A DNA stretch of 64,000 nt. It comes from Urechis unicinctus. Lineage: Eukaryota > Annelida > Polychaeta > Xenopneusta > Urechidae. The notes below the pieces were generated by a model that worked only from the letters and a program-made list of their open reading frames with translations, was not told where the DNA came from and did not search any database. The stretch spans positions 5,048,479 through 5,112,478 of the forward strand of contig CM067349.1 of assembly GCA_034190875.2 (NCBI GenBank), in the 5' to 3' direction. The first letter of the stretch is position 1; each line of letters opens with the position of its first letter. Both the position numbers and the translations under genes were made by a program. This document shows, piece by piece, positions 27,917 through 44,043 of this stretch.

Positions 27917-29029
27917 CATAAGACAACTTAAGTTGAAATTAGATATTCATTGGCTACTTGATGTCGTTAATCTGCCACATTGAGAGAGACTATAGATGTT
28001 GAAATTACAATGAGAAGGCTTAATTACCACAGAGCAAATTAATTAAGAAGCCTACTTAAAAGTTTACCATCAGATGTGACGCAGGCTTCGAAATCAAATT
28101 TTGATCAATGTTGTGTTTGGCAAGTGATTGTATATAAATGTCGGTCTTTCGGTGATAGTTTGGGTCAAATCGGAAGGCTTGTGTGAGCTTATATTTCCCG
28201 AATCTACAAATATTTTAGTTTTAATTACATATCCTTGTACATTCACACAACCCAATGAAGCATCCATATGTTAACCCATTATGCGTCGCCGTTATGATCA
28301 ATTCCTTGTAATGTATACTTGCATTAACAATTTCTTCATAGCATATGAGTAAATGTTGATCAGATTTGTAGTTGTTTTTATGGATACTTTAAGAACAGTT
28401 GTTTAAAATATATGAAGTTACATGAAATTAATAGAGTAGATATTGAGTCTATGTTTCATGAATGGACAGGTAGTTAGATAAGCGGTAATAGAGAGTGAAT
28501 TACTGTGCCACAGCGTAGATGAAGCTATTTGGACGAGGGATCCTGTATTTTAAGGTGATAGGAGCATGAATGGGTCATTTACAGCATTGGTAATCATCCG
28601 AAAGAATACAGGTTCAATTTATCTAGAACCAATGACATTCGCTTATGCTAACTGTTGGTAGTGTAGAAATTTGCGTTGATTTGATAACTCGGATGCGTCT
28701 AATAAATTTGTATGGGATGCGCCATGGACGAGGAGATATTGTGAAATCAATGTCACTGTCGATTGCAGCATCGTACTGCAACCTCGCTTGCTACTCTCAG
28801 TGTACACGTGTGTATTATCTATGATCAGCGCTGTATGTCAATAAGATGAATCATTTATATGGTGCCAGGGTATTTGGGGTTTATTATAAGATGCTTGCCG
28901 AGGCAATTATCATCCGAAAGCCTGCCGTTCTGACAATATACATGGCAGGTTGAGCCCGTTACGGTGATCACAGAACACCGTATGCGGAGAGCATATTTTG
29001 AGTAAATGCCAATGGGTATTAGCTGATAA

Positions 29030-31109
29030 GTTTGTCAGAAAGAATAACAGCACCCATGGACAACCCCATGCTAGATGAATAGAAGGACGTAAGCTTATGA
29101 CCGTCATTTGTCAGTTGACTCGCTGACGGCTGACAAGGCACTTGCTTAAGCGTCAGGGATTAATCTAGCCCGAGATAAAGTATTTAATACCAATATCGCT
29201 TGGCATTATTGTCAACCAGTGTCATTTAGGAAGCATTCAAGTTGACCAAGCAAGAAGTAAAAGCAAATTCAAGGTTTTCAAGGCATTTGGAATCGTGGGA
29301 TAGTTCTTTGATGTATTTTGATCTTATGTGTCAAGAATGTTCTAGCTAAATGTCGATTAAGCTTGTGCTGTCACCAATATCAGTGTATACACCAGTTCAT
29401 AGGCAATTGGCAGCTTCATATTGACCTGAACGTAGCATACCAATTGTCGCTGTAACATTATGGTTCATTGTGGCATTTATTTGTGCAGACATTAATACAT
29501 TGACAACATTCATAACGTCAGGTACAGTATAATCGACATATGTACAATACATAAACCATAATTGGCATAATTTCGACGTAGCCATTGACATTCGTAGCAG
29601 GCTTGTTGCTTCTCAAAATATGCTGACCTCAGCGCCTAGTCAATTGATGGTATGAGATGCACTGAATGCGTATGTAGCTGCAATAGTGGGAAAATGAGCA
29701 AGTCATTTGCAAAATACTTTATGCTAGATGAAGGATATTGTTCAATCTGTTGATACCAATTGGACACATTCCTACCATTAGAGCACAGTTCCCGCCAACT
29801 CATAGGTATGTTATATAATGTACAGTGCGGATATGCACGGTCTTATATAATGCATTGCTGGTGCAAATTCTGGGAATAGAGGGACACGCGTATGTGGCTT
29901 TTGTTCCATGCTGAAGTAAGCGTGGGTGATTGACAACACGTGTGCTAATGTGTTCAAAGGACGCAAACGCCCTCTGGAACTCAATTTCTCAAAAGGGCTC
30001 AGCAGGTTTTTATGTTTCAATAGTAGATCTATGTTTCACATCTTTCATAACAAAAATGCAACGAGCGCTAGAAAGTACCTGTAGGTCATGGAGTGTGCCA
30101 ATTTTTATGATTAGAACTCCGCCAACTCTGGGCAATGTATAATGCATCCAGAACAACATTATTCTTCTCTAATGATCCTATTTGGTAATTAATGAATCGT
30201 TGTACGAAACGTTCTCCTCCTTAGCGTTATTATTTTCGTTAAAAAATAACTGACTTAATTTGCCAACCATGTAAATGTAATTTATAGCGGAAAGATACGG
30301 GTTAGTTGTTGCCAAGTTTAAATCGTCTGGCCGAAAAGTTTGAATTAGACATACAAGTGCTTCCCATTTCAAATAACAATAACGCATTATTAGCTTATAA
30401 GAATTTCTCATCAAGTGTACATGCGCCAAAAACACAATATGCATTATCTGTTTAATTTCCACATATTTTCGGCGCTGGTAAAGTCCTGTTTGTTTCTAAA
30501 AACCTAACCTTGCCGATGCTCTAAATGAACCCTCAGTGCAAATAATCTTACGAGTAATTATCATATGATTATACTTCGCATGATAAGATACGTTTTTCGA
30601 GTCTATTTCAGCAATTACGATCATGCCGTGTAGAGTTTCAATCATGATGATGTTAGCGTTCGTTTTATATGGTCGCCATCACAAAAGTTCGCAGCGTGTT
30701 GGATGTGAATCGGAAACCTTTCTCGGGGTATGGACGAGACTCTGAGAACCAACGATATTGAAGCTCACTCCTCCTGTGCTGCTAGATCAAAAAGCGGGTT
30801 TAGATTCAGCATTCGCAGCACTTCGTCGCTTTGTGAAAACGCCTTTTTACAAACTAGGAACTAAATGTGTGTGAATACTCTTGCTAAAGTAACTAAGACA
30901 AACATTCCGTAATTTACGAAATGTAAACTCTTGTTCTGCTAAACAGCTTGGATCATCTATCATATTGAAACACTCAATTGTGCTCGAGAAAAATAAAATC
31001 GAAATTAACTCCTGCAGACTCAACATATACATTCGACGAACGACTTTTTAAAGCATTGGTTTGGCAACTTCTCATATATAACCACAAATTCAGACAGATG
31101 TCACTTCAT
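29030..31109. other. intergenic, no gene or copy recognised
   Basis: Starts exactly where the similarity to unit A ends. Short frames only (94 codons at 30178-30462, minus strand). No family motif, RNA gene or second copy was found by eye. Confidence 0.45.
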
Positions 31110-34100
31110 ATACGATGATTTCGCGCCCTTGAAGAAACCGTTGTCGAATATGCAGTTTACTAACTGGTCGCCTTAGCATGTTTATAATTGCGAACTACCG
31201 AGCCAGCTTCCACTTACCAATAGCGACAAGGCGATCTTATGAACCCTTCATGAAGCAATGTGGGATCTGTAAGCAACTACTTATGTTTCGATGTTTGTCA
31301 TTAGCGTAGAAATGTGAATGCAGGGTCTTTAGAATCGTATATCATTAGATTATTCCTCCTACATTGCCACTGCGATAATATATTACACAAAAAGACTCAA
31401 TTCGTGTAGTTATTGGACAATAGTTATACTTTTTTAAGCCAGCAGTTTACTAGTAATCTAGAAGGAGATCAAATGAGCAATCGTCTGTTTATACAGTATG
31501 ACTAGAGGAATTCTTCTTCTTGTTATTTATATCTTGATCTTTTACTTATAAACTCTACTGCTTTAAATGAATAATACTACTTTAATCAGTCGCCAAATTG
31601 CAACCAACATAGCAGCTTTTTCGCTGTTACACTGTCGATTGTTTTTGCTCTTTAAACATCGTCAAATGAAAGATTCGGATTGAAACTGGACCTCTTTCAA
31701 TAGTCGAGTGCTATGAATAATACAACCATCGGAAATAGTGAATGCCCAAATATGATATTCCCGTTTTACACCCGTGCATTTGTTTTTTATCTAATATGTG
31801 ACAGCATCATTTAACGCATCAGTTAATGCTGGCCTGTCCATATGATGTGCTGTATTAATGAGCGAATCGATTTACAAGATTAACTTACAGTGGCAGGAAA
31901 TTGGGTGTACCCCTTGATTCAACCTTTTATGGTGCTAATGCTAATACAAACAGCATGCAATATTAATGTGATGCGATGGTATATAGTTTTTGTCAACGGT
32001 TTCGATACTGTGAAAAACTGAGCAAGCTTTAAATGAGCCAATGTTAACGATTCATCAGAGAATATTCAACGGCATTTGATTCACATACAACCTTCAAATA
32101 GTTCTAAATACGGAATCACACAAGGTATGACATGAACCAATGATGGAGTAATGAAAAGAGACAGGGATTGTCATAAGGCACAGCAGAACAATAGGATACT
32201 GAACAGCAAATCGATAACACTGACAGGATTTGTTGTAAGTAGTTACTTCTTCTTTCTTTGGTGCTCCAAAGTATTACATGCGAGGTATTGAATACGTTCA
32301 ATGCTGTTCTCGGGTATCTGATTGCAAGTATTAAGTCAACAAGGCATGCAAACACATGGTATGCCCTAGCAGCATTTACTGGTTTTCATAACCGTATTAA
32401 AAAAAGTTATGATAATTAACATATTCTGCAGCTGATTTACCGCGTCCATAACACTGGCAGATAAGCAACTCTAGGTGGAGGTCAACTCGTTTTGTCAAAG
32501 TAATTCTGGACCTAACTAGACAACCATCCTTGCGTTTGGTTTGAAGCGGGTTTATGTAACTAAGAGCTCAGTGAGTTGTGATTATTCGACATCAATCCCT
32601 ACTTGTAAGGTCGCTATGGCTATATGTGACAGGAGGGCGATTATGATATGGTGCGTTGCGTTGCACACGTTGTATGTCAGGTGTATCCCAGGATGATAAG
32701 AAGAAAACCTATTGCTCGAGAATGCTGATGATTGATGCATGGCAGAGTTATTTAGAATGTTTACAAATTGATGTACTGTATATGTTTACTATGGTGATAT
32801 AGGATACAAGATCGACAATGTGTAATTCTATTGCGGTACACAAATCACATTACAAGCACTGTATGTTGAATGTTATAACTCGCTGATTGGAAATATACAT
32901 ATTACATGAGGATGCAGGCTATTGATACATGACAGCAATATATAGATTGTTCATATAAAAACACGCAATGGATGTAGAGCGTATGAAAGCCTTCCCAAGG
33001 TGTTACTTCCAAACTGCAACATTCTTACATTTATAAAGATAGTTGTTATGTCCTTTGTCCTACAATAATATGTAGACTTATGTAATGTTTATATTTTGCA
33101 CTGCAAAGCGCATGAATAGGATGGAGTATTGCAGACAGTGCATTAGGGATTGTTAACCAGTTAAACCATCATTTAAATCTAACCCCCAAATGGCGGTAAT
33201 GATTGGATCATGTCGTTATACCAAATTACGACATCATGTAGTTGTACCAAATTTACACCATAATGTCGTAATTCAGTTAAAACCTTTCCAATGTTGTAGT
33301 CCGCAGATGACTTTACTCCTAGCATTTATAACAATGTTTGAGGCTGGGATATGTGCATTGGTAAGTATCGTTCAAATGAGTTATATCAAATACTTTTCTT
33401 TACTTACTAATCGTTGTTAGTTACAGTTATATACCGATGTGAACAACACCTATCGATGCGTCAACAGTCGCATTCGAGTAATACCTGATCCATGAGTGTT
33501 GCCTTTACGTATGATGCAACTGGAATGACATTATGTGTCAATGTATAATAAAAAGAGTGACAGCATGCAGACAAGTACTTGAGGATCTTAAATGACTGTG
33601 CCGTTTGCGTAACCATTAATCATTATGATTCGCACGCAACAGGCGGACTGGCAACCTTTCTGACACTCGTTTGTTTAAGGATATTTGTTCAGGTGGCGGT
33701 GAGGATGTTCTGTTGTCTTGATGCTGTCTTAGCTCTAAGAGGGAACTTATAGCTCTTAAAGCATAACTTTATCCTAACTAGCTATCGGTTTATGTGAAGC
33801 GGCTGGAAAGGATGCGAAAGGAAGCGAGGCTCTGAGGCACACAGTTGGTACACACAACGCCACCGAGTAACGCCACGGAAAAGCTAGTCGTCTGTGATTG
33901 ATGAAATGAAAACGGCATGTAAATGGGCCTGCTGAACCAACAGGGGAAATGCGTTGGGAGAAACATAATACAGCAGCGCCGGCAAAATACGCGGGCAGGC
34001 ATTACAAGGAGTGCCTTAGATCTTACAGCACATGTTTGATCATATTCAAGCGATTTGTGCTACTTTAATTGTTTGTCATCAAACTAAGGGATAGCAAAAT

Positions 34101-36300
34101 CAGCAGGTACAATACAAAATGTCATGACACATTTCAAAGACTTATTACTACAGATATATCAACACAACGGCACATATCTGGGGCAGCGTAAAAGGACCTG
34201 CCAATCTATATCATTATTAACCGACACAAAATAACCTGAAGTAGCAACATGTTGCTGCAACCAAGGCTCTGTCCCGGAACGTAACGAAATACCATGTGAT
34301 GTGTAATTCAGTCTCAGCGAAGATGAGGAATACATCATAAATAGAAACGGTCCCATCGGCGACAAAACTGAACACCGAGAGCCGAGCGTCCAGAAATCAT
34401 GCTTTCTCCGCTGAATCTGACCTAGTTGACACTGAGCTGCATGTGTACGGACATGACAGTAAGGTGGACACCTACAGTTGAGACTATCCATTACACTAGT
34501 TGACGTGGACTTATCTATGGTTTTATTCGCAGTTTTGTCATCTGTTGAGCACACGTCATTCAAATACCCATATAATTAGTAACGAGTTACTACCACTAGC
34601 AAGTAGAGCAAAATACACATGGCTTCATGTTACGATGAACATACTTGACTAAAGTGCTTTGAATAAAACATTAAAGCGCTGTATATAGATTAGTGAACAC
34701 CATGACTGTCAGCCAGATGCGTTTAAGCACTTCAGGTATAATAACTGCTACTCAAGTTCGTCAGTCGATTTGCTTTCCTGCTAAAACAATCCTGTTATGG
34801 ATCCTATTTTATAATGAAAATATTGATGACATTTTGATTGAAGCATTACATCTCGAACACAATGCACTGCAACACAAAATCAAAAGGTTTCGTACTGCTG
34901 CACGAAAAGCGACACCAGAAGATATGATAAACAGGTGGTTTTGCACGCCTTCCAATTAGTTCAGTCATCTATGAGCATTACACATTTGCATTGCTATGAT
35001 TACTTGTTAACGTAGCTATAGACTTTAACCAATATCATTTTGTAGTTGCTTGCTTGTTCAACAGATGGAATATGAGCAAAATGGACAGGCATGTTATTAC
35101 TTGACCTGCTTCAATGAAACACATTACATCGAGTGTATATTCTACGAAGCAACAGGCAATATGCAACCTAATAGGATCTAAGGGGGAAACTTGCGTGGCA
35201 GTCTATAGATTCATCCATAGACATTACACGTAGATGAATAATTGATAAATCGTTCAGTAGGATCGATCAATCTGTTAAGCTTTCTAACCTCTTATTAATC
35301 CAGAAAGCCGTGCATCCTGTCTGCCGGTTAACAAAATACGTATTATATATTAGCACACAAACGACTTCAATGACGAGCACAGATACAGAGCTGTCGATGA
35401 TTAATGCGAGCAAACTTTTGTGAACGCAAGGAGATTGCTCTTCTTCATCTTCTGAACTGATATATAATAGATCGTTAATATTCACGACCTTATTCTCAAA
35501 TATGGCTGGAAGTGTTGTTACCATGCTTATATTGCCTTGCAACGGGCATTTGAGAGATGGTATTGAGCACGAAAACACCGAGATGATAATGGACATATCG
35601 ATAACAGCAAGAGAAATATGCAGCCTGTAGATATGACGATACATCTGCGGGTAAAGCAATAGTCTAAGCGGATAATTCGCATGTAACTTATTATCAATGC
35701 GCTGCTATATAATACATGATTAATAACACATAGCAAATGTACAGAGTACACATTGCCAACAGACGCGCGAGGCTACTTTGCCTTCTCGTAACATGATTTT
35801 CGTTGTAAACGAACCTTAGTCATTTACAGAGATTGAGTGAATATTTAAAGTCCTCAGCAACAAAAAAAATCGTATGAGATAAATTGCCAACAAATTGTAT
35901 AACCATTGCGAGGAAAAAATCCTTTGGTTGGCTGTACTATATTCTTTTCAGAGTTATAGTAAGGCTTAATAATTAGGTTTCACAATCATGATAAAACGTT
36001 GCAATCGCAGTTACGATACTATTACTGTTTAGAGTCTGCTCTTAAATGTTATCCAAAGCCACTTTATTCACTGGACCTTCTCAATGACATGGTTAACTTC
36101 ACATGGGCGGGAAATCGGAGCAACATATATCTGTGTAAGAGCTTTGACATGCAACCTGCAGTTTACGGCGGTGAGTGCTTTAGATTCGAGTGCAGGGGAT
36201 TCAAACGAGCAAGCAATTCATCCGACGTATCTTGCATTAGTATCAGCCCTAGTCAGAACTTGTTGCTTTTGCTACCAATGAGCTGTATGCATTGTCTCAA
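31110..36300. repeat. old segmental duplicate, copy 2 (partner 2.59-7.11 kb)
   Basis: Collinear with 2.59-7.11 kb at the anchors given there. The stretch 31.5-33.05 kb also aligns with 49.1-50.8 kb, for example GAGCGTATGAAAGCCTTCCC at 32.98 with GAGCGTATGAAAACATTCCC at 50.75 kb. Around 34.30-34.50 kb this copy has about 180 bases missing from copy 1, which accounts for a 134-codon minus-strand frame (34159-34563) that the partner lacks. No gene was recognised. Confidence 0.75.
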
Positions 36301-36349
36301 TTTATTGCATTGTCAACTCTAATACAGAACAGTTGGGCATTTTGCGGCC

Positions 36350-37740
<1,391 letters not shown>

Positions 37741-38070
37741 GGGTGTCAAATATTGTGTTTGACTGATTTATGGTCGGGTAGTACGTTTCTGCGGAAATAA
37801 TGCTTTATAAAGTACATGCTGTTGCTCTGCTCAGGAGTATATTTAGGTATACCTAAACGGTAGATGCATCGGCCCCATCGACATGGCATTGTGGCGGCAC
37901 AGAACAACACAAAAACGGTTGAGAAAAAAAACCCGGATTCATATTTCGGAGCACCAATTTGATCGTTCTGGTGACAGTGAAATTTTGAGCTCAACAATGA
38001 TTTTATTAGCAAAATCTGGCCATGATTGACCGTTGTTTTATATTCGTCAGTTTTCAGATCTACTGACTGG
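37741..38070. other. intergenic, nothing recognised
   Basis: Between two old duplicate blocks. A minus-strand frame of 122 codons overlaps it (37746-38114), without any recognisable motif and running into the duplicated region, where the copy near 7.3 kb does not keep it open. Confidence 0.4.
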
Positions 38071-41000
38071 TGCATTCTAAACCTCCTTATTCGGAGAATT
38101 ACCTTTCCAGGCATAACGCAATTTTAAGCATAATCTGATGACCGACGGTGCTTATTACCCATGTGCCACAAACATGCATTTTCAACAAAATATGGTGCGG
38201 TTTCACATCATGGGATATGCAGCATTACTGATGCCAACCGATTTATGTACTTATGTTTATAATGATTTAAGCTGTCGATGCACTCAAATGCTATCGATAC
38301 ATTATGCATTCGGGTTCCGAGCCCAACAATATTTTAACGGATATCATTGCATGATAAATCATAATGGAAACTAGACATGATTAGAGATATTTGCTTTGTT
38401 CATGCAATTGTGATAATGATAATAACCTTTGTGACGCTGTGATTACTGCTCCGAAAATATATCTTGAATCTGAAGAACGAGTCCACAGTAAAAACATTAA
38501 TGTACATATTCTGAATGAAGATTTGCCCGGAATATAATTACTCATTCCCTCAACGATACGAACTTCATTGTAGACACCTAAATCTAATACAGAAAAGGCA
38601 CGGTACTAACGGCGGACTACACCAGAACAAGATATGCGTTTGGAGTGTGACACGATGACACAAATTGACAGCGCACGTCGCGGGTTGTCTTGGTTGAACG
38701 CATGCTTTCAGATGATCCGCTGCTTTGAACAAGCCTGAGATGCCGATCTCATAGTTCAAAGTCGTTATTGCATTCACATGGGAGGGTGGTACTGTTGTGC
38801 ACGGCAAAACGATGCCCCAGAACGGAAATGTAACTCTGTTAAATCTTCAACCAAAATCCAGAAATGGTGAAAGTGCATGGAAAGGTTAAACGTCATCGTT
38901 TATTGTAAATTAAGTCCCATGCCGCATATCGCTGCACCACTGATGACGCGCCTCTCCTGCGCCCACATTGACAATGGCGTCGAGTTAGGCGATTTAACAA
39001 CTATTCAGCCAGGCGTCATGTCAGAGATTGCGACCCGACCGATTCGTTTTTTACCCGCCAGGCTGTGTCAAATAGCAAAAGCAGAGGAATCGAATTCATT
39101 CATGTTATTGTATATATATCCCTGCCTGCGTACTTGATGTGCATAGTGCTGTTTTAATCAGTCCCAATATTGAAACCACCATAGCAACGTTTCTTCGCGG
39201 CGACCTCGTCAGTTTTCGCTCTTTGAACATCTTAAATGGCAATTCCAGGTAACAGCAAGGCCCAATTCACAAATTGAGTGTGAATAATACCTAAAGCTCA
39301 AGACGGACGACATAAACGGGGAAGCAATTCTTAGACAGAATAATTGCTTGTCATAGCAAAGCACCAATGTAATCATCTTCATGTGAAATGAACCCATCCA
39401 CTGCCGTACAGAAGTACATGGGCATCTTTAAGTAAGGCACTGTGTAATACGCAATCAATTATGTCAAAAGAAGGGCTTCTTTAAAGCAAATTCAGTCGCA
39501 AACATGAACGCATTGTCTATCCTTTCCAACAAGTAGACCGAATTCGTAATCACTTTAACTCAACAAAAGACCGGAGATTAACTGCAATGACTAATACCAC
39601 TAGTGCGCACAGTCAAAACAAGCTCTGTCATAACGCGATCTCCCCATTTGCACCCCTCGATTTGCTAATTGATTCATAAGCTATGTCTGTGGTATATGAA
39701 GTAGCCCAGAGGCTTTTGAGAGTCAGACTGCTTGTTATGAATACAGTAGGAAAACTTGTCTGTCACTATGATGCGCTGTATAAACAAACAAATCGATTCG
39801 TAAGACACACTTGCAATGGCAGGAAGTGCGGCTTTCCCCTTAATTGCATATTTTCTGGTGTTCTAACTATGACAAAAAGCAAGCAATAATGATGCACCTT
39901 GGCTGTATGTATTTATTTGTTGACCGTTTCGGCACGGTGAACATAAAGCAAGATGTAAACAAGCCAATTTTACCTACTGATAATGGCACAAGCAATTATA
40001 CCTACGGATAATGGCACAAGCAATTATACCTACTTATAATGGCACAAGCAATTATACCTACTTATAATGTCACAATGTGTGGTATTTGATTAACATGACT
40101 GAATCCAATCAACAAGTATCAAAAAGAACCGCATGGCTACTCGAGCTATGAAAGGAGCAAAAGATGGAGTCATGACCAAAGACAAGCAATCAAAACAAGC
40201 CAAGAAGAGCAACTTGAAACCGACCAACAAACAGGACAAATAATAGCACTGCCATAAATAAATCAAGCTTTGCTAGTAATTACGTCTCATTCAGCCTTAT
40301 CGTTCTGTGTTGCACTGCATTATTACATGTTAATAATTTGAATAAACCATTTATATTATTGGGAGCCTCCTAGGCGAGCTTTCCCGTTAACGCGCAGTTA
40401 CATGGGATATGCCCTAGCAGGCTCTTGTTAGTTGTCACAATGTCATTTGATAATGTTGTGATAATTATGATCATGTTTGCAACCAACTTTCGCATGAGTA
40501 TTTACCTTGTAGGTAAACACTCGTTAATTCGCAACTCTCGGTGAAGGTCCACGTCCGTATGGTTGCATGAATCACATCTAGACTCATTATTAATAGTCTT
40601 TCTTACGTTTGGTTGGAAGCTGATTTTCGTAATTCGTAAATCAGTTTGCTATTATTATAGCACCCCTCATTTTATGTTAAGTATGGTTATATACGACACG
40701 AGGACAATAATAAGGTTAAAATGCATGGCTTTTAGCAAGTCACACGGCAAACATTGTTCGTTAATTGTATCACTCGCTGATGATTCCGCAAATTGACCGC
40801 AATATATAAAACACTGGTAACGAGCTCAAAGCGGTAACAATGTTGCATGGGATGACGAACTAGGTTGATAAAAGGTACTCTTTGTGTCCCTTGGCAGGAC
40901 ATTAGCACGGCACTGTTTTACAGCATATGTCATGTTCAGCTTGCCATGGTGAAGTATATGGATAGGGCATCAGCGATATGGGGCGTATTGCTTTACATGC

Positions 41001-41990
41001 AATCGTTAACGTACCCTACTGTGCAAGAGAATGATACAATTTACCGCTGCTCTTTATAGAACGGCGTTCCAATTCGCCTGGTAACGGATACGGCTGCCTC
41101 TTGAAATTTGCCTCATTTCATCCTTGTGGTATTATCCCTATTGTTATTAGGTGTATAAATGAAGTATGTCTACAAACCTGCGGTAATTGTTGATAGGTAA
41201 ACGATATTAATTCAACTCGTCATGCCTAGGAATGATTTATTATACATTTTGAAATGCGATTGTGTTTGTTAAGCGATTCCATTCATACACAAACGCTTAC
41301 ATTCATGCTCTGTAATTACTAACTCGGTTATATAACTTTCTGTTTTGATACCTTGATATTATGTGGCCTCAAGGCTGTTGTATATATATCTGACACAACC
41401 CATAAGGCAGTGTTGATATAAATTCATTTCGTGCGGACGAATCTGCAGTTATGTACTATAACTGAATATATAAATAAACTAATTGTTGGCAGCTACATGA
41501 TTAAGGAGTGAAGTGTGGGCGCTATTTAATCAACGTTTACGCTGACCTATCATTACCTTAGTTAAGGAATCAGTATATGATATGCTTACCCTCACGCCAT
41601 AGGTGTCTTAATAGAAGAAGGTTGGTATCTACATTTCCGTATTTCCCTTGTGCCTACTTACGCGCTAAAACATGCCACAGGCAACGCCCGGTCACACAGT
41701 CAGATATTACCACCAACGATAAACCAAGTAAATTCTTAACTGAAAATTGAACAATAGTGATCCGTGAGCAGGTCCATTTAGAATATTTTAATGATTATTC
41801 TCAACATTTCACATCTAGCGGCCAGCGTTTCTTACAACCGGTTCACCGATTTGTAATATATAGCAATATCCAAGTCAAAGCAACATGCCCGATTCATACT
41901 GTAAACGGATTCCATACCATAATTTAATGGGTCGTGTTCATTTGCTCGTTGGATAATGTTTAGCTTTTGCACGTACACAAAGCAAGGATA
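38071..41990. repeat. old segmental duplicate (partners 7.28-9.32 and 48.67-52.5 kb)
   Basis: Aligns with the later block over more than 3 kb: GTTAAGTCCCATG-type anchor (38.91 with 48.70 kb), CGCAAACATGAACGCATTGT (39.50 with 49.54 kb), ATGGGATATGCCCTAGCAGG exact (40402 with 50356), CGCCTGGTAACGGATACG (41.07 with 51.04 kb), CTAACTCGGTTATATAAC (41.32 with 51.73 kb), AATTGTTGGCAGCTACATGA (41.48 with 51.93 kb). Frames differ between copies and none is recognisable. Confidence 0.75.
39965..40076 (+). repeat. 28-bp tandem repeat, 4 units
   Basis: Four successive 28-base units of the form CAATTATACCTACTTATAAT plus GGCACAAG, starting at 39965, 39993, 40021 and 40049. The units differ at only a few positions. 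The diverged copies near 50.01 and 32.04 kb have a single unit, so the expansion is local. Units abut without spacers. Confidence 0.95.
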
Positions 41991-42499
41991 TCGGCTCAAC
42001 AATGAACGTCAAATATATACAATTGAAACAACCTATTTGTGTGGTATATAAGAATATAGATTACAAAATAACGAGGTCTGTTGGCGTCCTTTATTATAAA
42101 GCAGCCAGAGTCTTATTTTCCGCGAGCATATGATCCAGCAGAGCATGGCTAGGATACAATATGAAAATCCGGCACTACCCATTACAATATGCAGACCATG
42201 CCAAGTCTAGGTCGGTTGCAAAAAAAGCGTACATAAGATATCGCTCGCAGATTTTGCATCGTGCCGAGTAAGTTAGCAAACTAAGCAAATACCTTAAGGT
42301 TTGAAATGACGACGAATTAACACAACTAAATTGCATCAAAAAGCGACATTACAGCATTATATATAGGCCCGCTAACGATATGGTATTTCAGCCAAATTGG
42401 CAGGCAAATCATCTTACGTATCTTTCTTATGCTTTAAATAATCCAGTTAGTCTCTATTTACCTCATATGCTGCAATACAGAAAATTTATTATTTTGTGG
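41991..42499. other. intergenic, nothing recognised
   Basis: No gene, repeat or partner seen. A plus-strand frame of 61 codons at 42380-42565 is the longest and carries no motif. Confidence 0.4.
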
Positions 42500-43921
42500 G
42501 AACCGCATGGTAGATCTAAAGCTCCAGCTAATAGTAGGTCTTTCATCAGCATAGCAATTTTGTAAACTGCGTAATTATATAATCTTGTGAGGCATTACAT
42601 GTTTACAGTAAACCGGGAGTTGCGGATGCTCCCCATTACTGTAAAATAAACGATAAGTGGTTTGTTTGTCAGTTACTGTGAATAGATGACAGGAAGCAGA
42701 CTACTTTACTCTTTAATAGGCAATGAATTACATATTGAGGGCAATGTTGTAGTGCTCAAAAAATTACCCTGTTTTGCAAGATAAATCAATGTTTCTCTCC
42801 TACCAAATTGTGATAAATTTTCAACAGCATTTTGAATAACAGCTGGAACGGTGTTATTTCTCCGCAATGTTGGGCCATGGATACGGATTAACCGAGCGGG
42901 CGTCATGTCAGGTACGCTATGAGTGAAAAGCAAAACATAACAAAATCCCATTGATTGAGGTGGGTCTTCGGTATTATTAACTCGCATGAATAACGCTGCT
43001 ATAATTGATTACATCGAAGGCAAAGGCAATCGTATATTTAGGGATAATGGACAATACATGCTGCCTCCGAAAGCATACAAACACATGATCAAAATTTGAA
43101 TTAAAATGTCATCCTTCGTTGATGAATTACACGAACTTTAAATTTGACCGGCATTCTTGGACAAACACTGTGCATTGAAGCATTCATTCATTGATTAATT
43201 TGTATGTTCATCTATTTTTTCATTGGTCATTTGCTTGTTGGTTATTTTTTTGATAACGAGTGCTGTAGAAAAAGTTCGATAGCAGTACCACTGATGTTTA
43301 ATTACATACATGCATGTAAGTTAATCAGCGATGACAATTAATAATGCGGCCATTTTAATCTATCATTTGCTAACGGGGCAAGACGCTTTGTATAGGCTAA
43401 GACTGACTTACTGACTGACTCAATGTTTATATTTCATGCATCAGCACTTGTCATGATCGAATTAAGCCGTCACCACATACTGCAGACATACAGCTACCGA
43501 TGATGTATATAATAAACGGGAAAAGCGTGCAGGGTCAAGAAAAGGCACTCATGCTTTATCACGCATTTTCTAACACACCCGTTACGTGCGGGTTTCCATG
43601 TAAAAATAGGCAAATCAGACTGAACCTTCAAATGTGAGTGACTAGGTTTCTAACTTTAATGTATCAGGTGATTTACTATAGGGAATTACGTCTAGGATTG
43701 AATACGATGTGCAACAAGTCTTTGTATCTCATAAGCAGGGATATACTGCATGTCTTCTATTTTGGATATCATGATTTCTAAAATACATCTCATAACAAAC
43801 AAAGATTATCCACATTGTGCGCAAGTTATGGTATGTGACCAATTAGGCAGGGGGGGGGGTGGTAATTAGCTGCAAGCATGAGTTAACCAGTGCAAAAGAG
43901 TCGAAAGGTAGCTTATATTTT

Positions 43922-43952
<31 letters not shown>

Positions 43953-44003
43953 GCGCCTCATATATATATATATATGCCGTATATATATCTTAGCTATATA
44001 TAT

Positions 44004-44043
<40 letters not shown>

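Noticed and set aside
34159-34563. 134-codon minus-strand frame containing VLSPMGPFLFMMY, superficially like the reverse transcriptase QG-x-VLSP-x-LF motif
   Set aside because: No other polymerase motifs nearby, spacing is wrong, and the partner block at 5.3 kb does not preserve the frame. Kept as coincidence.
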